Below, one piece after another: positions 6,320 to 8,277 of a stretch of DNA of 8,277 nucleotides. The DNA comes from JBBSVE01 sp038233815 (lineage in GTDB: Bacteria; Pseudomonadota; Alphaproteobacteria; Rhodobacterales; Rhodobacteraceae): the NCBI GenBank assembly GCA_038233815.1, contig JBBSVE010000133.1, positions 1 to 8,277 of the forward strand, in the 5' to 3' direction. The number at the start of each line of letters is the position of its first letter. Position 1 is the first letter of the stretch. The position numbers and the translations under genes were made by a program. The notes under the pieces are model-generated. The model ran no database searches, was not told where the DNA came from, and saw nothing but the letters and a program-made list of their open reading frames with translations.

Positions 6320-7935
6320 TACATCAGGCCGTCGAACTGACGCGAGCCGCTGCGCAATGCGCGGCTGTTGATCGCGCGCACCACATCCAGCGCGCGCGCC
6401 TTCGCCCGCCGGTAGGCCCGGTCGCGCGGCACGCTCCGGACATAGAGGGCGCGTGCCCGCCGGCTTTGCAAGGTGGTCACGTTCAGGACGCCATCCTGGG
6501 CGTGATCCTGCATGGCCTGCCAGATCGGGGTGCCGGTGTGCAGCGTGAAATCATTGAACCGAACCCGGTCCAGCGCCTCGGCATGACGCTCCAGAAAGTC
6601 CGCCGTAAGGTCCATGTCCTGCGCGGTCTCCCCCGGAAAGCCCTTGAACATTGTGCAGCGCACCGACAGACTGGCCGCGTGGGCGTCGAGAATGAACTGG
6701 CTGTTACGCTCCACGCTACTGCCCTTGCGCATCGCATCGAGCAGGGTCTGGCTGCCGCTTTCCAGACCGAACGAGACCCGCCGCATCCCGGATGCCACCG
6801 CAAGGTCCAGATCGGCGCGCGCCACACCGTTGTCGGCCCTCTGGTCCACATGCACTGTGCCGATCCATTCGGCGCCCTGCACATAACGGCCAAGCCCCGC
6901 AGCAATCCCGCGGATCATTCCAGGCCAGGAGTTGAGCTTCAGGTCGAGAAACAGGAAGTTCGCCGTTCCATGCCGCCTGGCCTGCTCCTGCATCTCCAGC
7001 AGCACCGAGTCCACGCTGCGGGTGCGGAACGTTCGTCCCGAGGCCGAGATCACATCTGAGCAGAACAGGCACTTGTCCCACTGACATCCCCGCCCGGTCA
7101 TCATCGGCACGATCCGCACCGGATACCTGTCCCAGGGAAAATCGGTGAAGTCGGGGATCGGCGTGTCATCGAGATTGCGCAGCGGCGGTGCCGCAAGCCC
7201 GCGGCGGCCGTCCGGCAGCACGGTTCCGGCATGGCGCGTCAGATCTCCGCCCGCGATCAGCGTGTCGAGCATCTCCGGCAGCGAACGGTCCACCTCGGCC
7301 CCGACCACGGCGGAAAGGCCGGGCAGAAAGCGCCACTCCTCGGCCACCTCGCCCAGGTTGAACATTGGCCCGCCGAGCAGCACAGGAACGCCCCGCGCCG
7401 CAGCCAGTGCCGCAATCTCCTTCACGCTGTTGAAATGCTGGAGATAGGCGGACAGCAGGATCGCATCGGGCCGTCGCTCCAGCGCCTTCCCGACCTCGCG
7501 CAGCACGACCGGATGCGCACGTTCCAACCGCTCAACCCGCAGCGCACGAGCCAGATTGCGCAGACCCGTTGTCCCCGGCATGTCGGAAAGATGAACCCGG
7601 CGCTTGACGTGATCGATCAACGTCTCGCGCCGCTCTCGCTCCACTGCGGGCACATCATGGGCAAGGGGAGAGAGCACCTCGACCCGGATTCCACGATTGC
7701 GCAGAGCCGCGGTCATCAGACCTATGGCGAGGGTCGGAAAGCTCGCGAAATTGTTCAGATCGACGATCAGAACGCTTTTGGTCGCAGCAATTGCCGCAAT
7801 CGGCGCGGACGCACCGGCAACACGGCGCGCAGGCGTCAGGCTGCGTGCAGGGCGGGACGTTCCACTCACATCGTCACCGTCCAGATACAATACGTTTGAG
7901 ACCTCGCTGGGACCAATTTCTGTCTCTTGAAACAT
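6319..7935 (-). CDS. Radical SAM protein with N-terminal cobalamin-binding-like domain
   Basis: The 538-residue product has a flavodoxin-like, B12-binding-type domain at about 53-235 (KSVLIVDLNNF at 53-63, DAILLSAY at 157-164, GVPVLLGGP at 182-190). The canonical DxHxxG cobalamin loop is not evident. The radical SAM barrel begins at about 273, with GRGCQWDKCLFCSD at 281-294 giving cluster cysteines Cys284, Cys289 and Cys292 in CX4CX2C spacing. RRVSFGLESGSQTLLDAM (385-402) and GFPGET (432-437) are typical of the B12-binding radical SAM class. Such enzymes methylate, cyclise or rearrange unactivated carbons in natural products, lipids and cofactors; the substrate here is unknown. ATG 7935 has no strong Shine-Dalgarno and is followed by about 50 low-complexity residues, so a later start is possible. 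First gene of the operon; its stop overlaps the NOS start by one base. Confidence 0.88.
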   Translation of the reverse strand: MFQETEIGPSEVSNVLYLDGDDVSGTSRPARSLTPARRVAGASAPIAAIAATKSVLIVDLNNFASFPTLAIGLMTAALRNRGIRVEVLSPLAHDVPAVERERRETLIDHVKRRVHLSDMPGTTGLRNLARALRVERLERAHPVVLREVGKALERRPDAILLSAYLQHFNSVKEIAALAAARGVPVLLGGPMFNLGEVAEEWRFLPGLSAVVGAEVDRSLPEMLDTLIAGGDLTRHAGTVLPDGRRGLAAPPLRNLDDTPIPDFTDFPWDRYPVRIVPMMTGRGCQWDKCLFCSDVISASGRTFRTRSVDSVLLEMQEQARRHGTANFLFLDLKLNSWPGMIRGIAAGLGRYVQGAEWIGTVHVDQRADNGVARADLDLAVASGMRRVSFGLESGSQTLLDAMRKGSSVERNSQFILDAHAASLSVRCTMFKGFPGETAQDMDLTADFLERHAEALDRVRFNDFTLHTGTPIWQAMQDHAQDGVLNVTTLQSRRARALYVRSVPRDRAYRRAKARALDVVRAINSRALRSGSRQFDGLM

Positions 7936-8158
7936 GCGGTCTGCGGGTCTGTTGAAGGACGATCATACGCGCTGGCGCGCGGAGGACGATAGACCTTGGG
8001 GCTGAATTTACATATTACTACGCAAGGTTGCATTACTAACTATGGACTACCTTTGGGGCGCGTAATTCCAAACCGCTTCTGCGCAGTCGAGGCAAAGAAG
8101 CCTTACGTCCGGGGGGGGCGGTATCCTGCGAGACCCAAGAGAGGTGGTTCCGGAAATC
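7936..8158 (-). promoter_or_regulatory. Leader/promoter region of the NOS operon
   Basis: No gene is supported in these 223 bp. Nearest the operon, an 8-base direct repeat AGGACGAT (7956-7963 and 7983-7990) brackets an inverted repeat CGCGC/GCGCG at 7968-7979. Further up, an A/T-rich patch at about 8006-8043 stands out from the GC-rich surroundings. It contains the direct repeat ATTACTA at 8014-8020 and 8032-8038, with GCAA/TTGC (8022-8031) between the copies; on the minus strand TAATAT at 8017-8012 could be a -10 box. A run of eight G at 8111-8118 lies near the IS end. The operon promoter is probably in the A/T-rich patch; operator roles are inferred. Confidence 0.45.
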
Positions 8159-8277
8159 TGAACAGCCGGGATAAGTGGATTTTCCGCGCAACAGCAGCAT
8201 GATGCTGCGAGCGAGGAGAAGACCATGGCAAGACGACCGCGCCGGAACCACAGCCCGGCTTTCAAGGCGAGAGTGGC
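8159..8277 (+). mobile_element. IS3-family insertion sequence, left end only
   Basis: A probable left terminal repeat starts at about 8159 with TGAACAGCCGGGATAAGTGG, the TG-initiated style of IS3-family ends, and the orfA start follows 66 bases later. A 15-base palindrome (GCAGCAT/ATGCTGC, 8194-8208) precedes the orfA ribosome binding site. The rest of the element, including the right end and target duplication, is outside the window, so the exact boundary is an estimate. Confidence 0.65.
8225..8277 (+). CDS. IS3-family transposase OrfA, first 17 codons
   Basis: From ATG 8225 the frame reads MARRPRRNHSPAFKARV and continues off the edge. The N-HSPAFKA-V pattern is the characteristic start of IS3-family OrfA proteins, which carry a helix-turn-helix that recognises the element ends and which frameshift into OrfB to make the active transposase. 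GGAG at 8215-8218 lies six bases upstream. Identification rests on a short peptide but is reinforced by the terminal-repeat-like sequence 66 bases upstream. Confidence 0.75.
   Translation, partial: MARRPRRNHSPAFKARV

Noticed and set aside
7996..8202. Plus-strand TTG-started 68-codon frame, considered as a precursor peptide for the radical SAM enzyme
   Set aside because: No ribosome binding site, it runs into the IS end, is antisense to the operon leader, and lacks a leader/core pattern.
7936..8277. CRISPR array, tRNA or riboswitch
   Set aside because: Repeats here are only 7-8 bases and occur twice; no cloverleaf or known riboswitch core could be read.

Overview
The window is GC-rich DNA with the codon usage of an alphaproteobacterium. 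A Rhodobacteraceae-type host is my best guess, inferred from base composition and the gene mix and not from a marker gene. It looks like accessory DNA, perhaps on a plasmid, because transposition genes lie at both ends and the middle holds isolated genes and one compact operon.

Layout. Positions 1-1955 hold the regulatory end of a Tn3-family transposon: the N-terminal 382 codons of a transposase read leftward off the edge, a 93-bp divergent intergenic region with short inverted repeats (candidate res site), and a rightward serine resolvase. A 307-bp gap follows, then a stand-alone sulfotransferase (2263-3342) with visibly more A/T at third positions than its neighbours. The 381-bp gap after it contains what looks like the broken C-terminal half of a ribbon-helix-helix antitoxin.

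Positions 7935-3724 are the main feature, a four-gene leftward operon. In order it encodes a cobalamin-binding-type radical SAM enzyme, a nitric oxide synthase oxygenase-domain protein, a small four-helix membrane protein of unknown family, and a family-2 glycosyltransferase. Junctions are extremely tight (TAATG overlap, GTGA overlap, 2-bp gap), so the genes are almost certainly co-transcribed and translationally coupled. A 5' leader with direct and inverted repeats lies upstream, and then the left end of an IS3-family element starts at about 8159 and runs off the window.

Working idea (inference): the nitric oxide synthase makes NO or a nitrosating or nitrating species beside a radical SAM enzyme and a glycosyltransferase. 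This suggests a small biosynthetic or surface-modification pathway that uses NO-derived chemistry, possibly at the inner membrane. No reductase partner, precursor peptide or dedicated regulator is visible in the window. The IS at the right edge may have cut off part of the locus.
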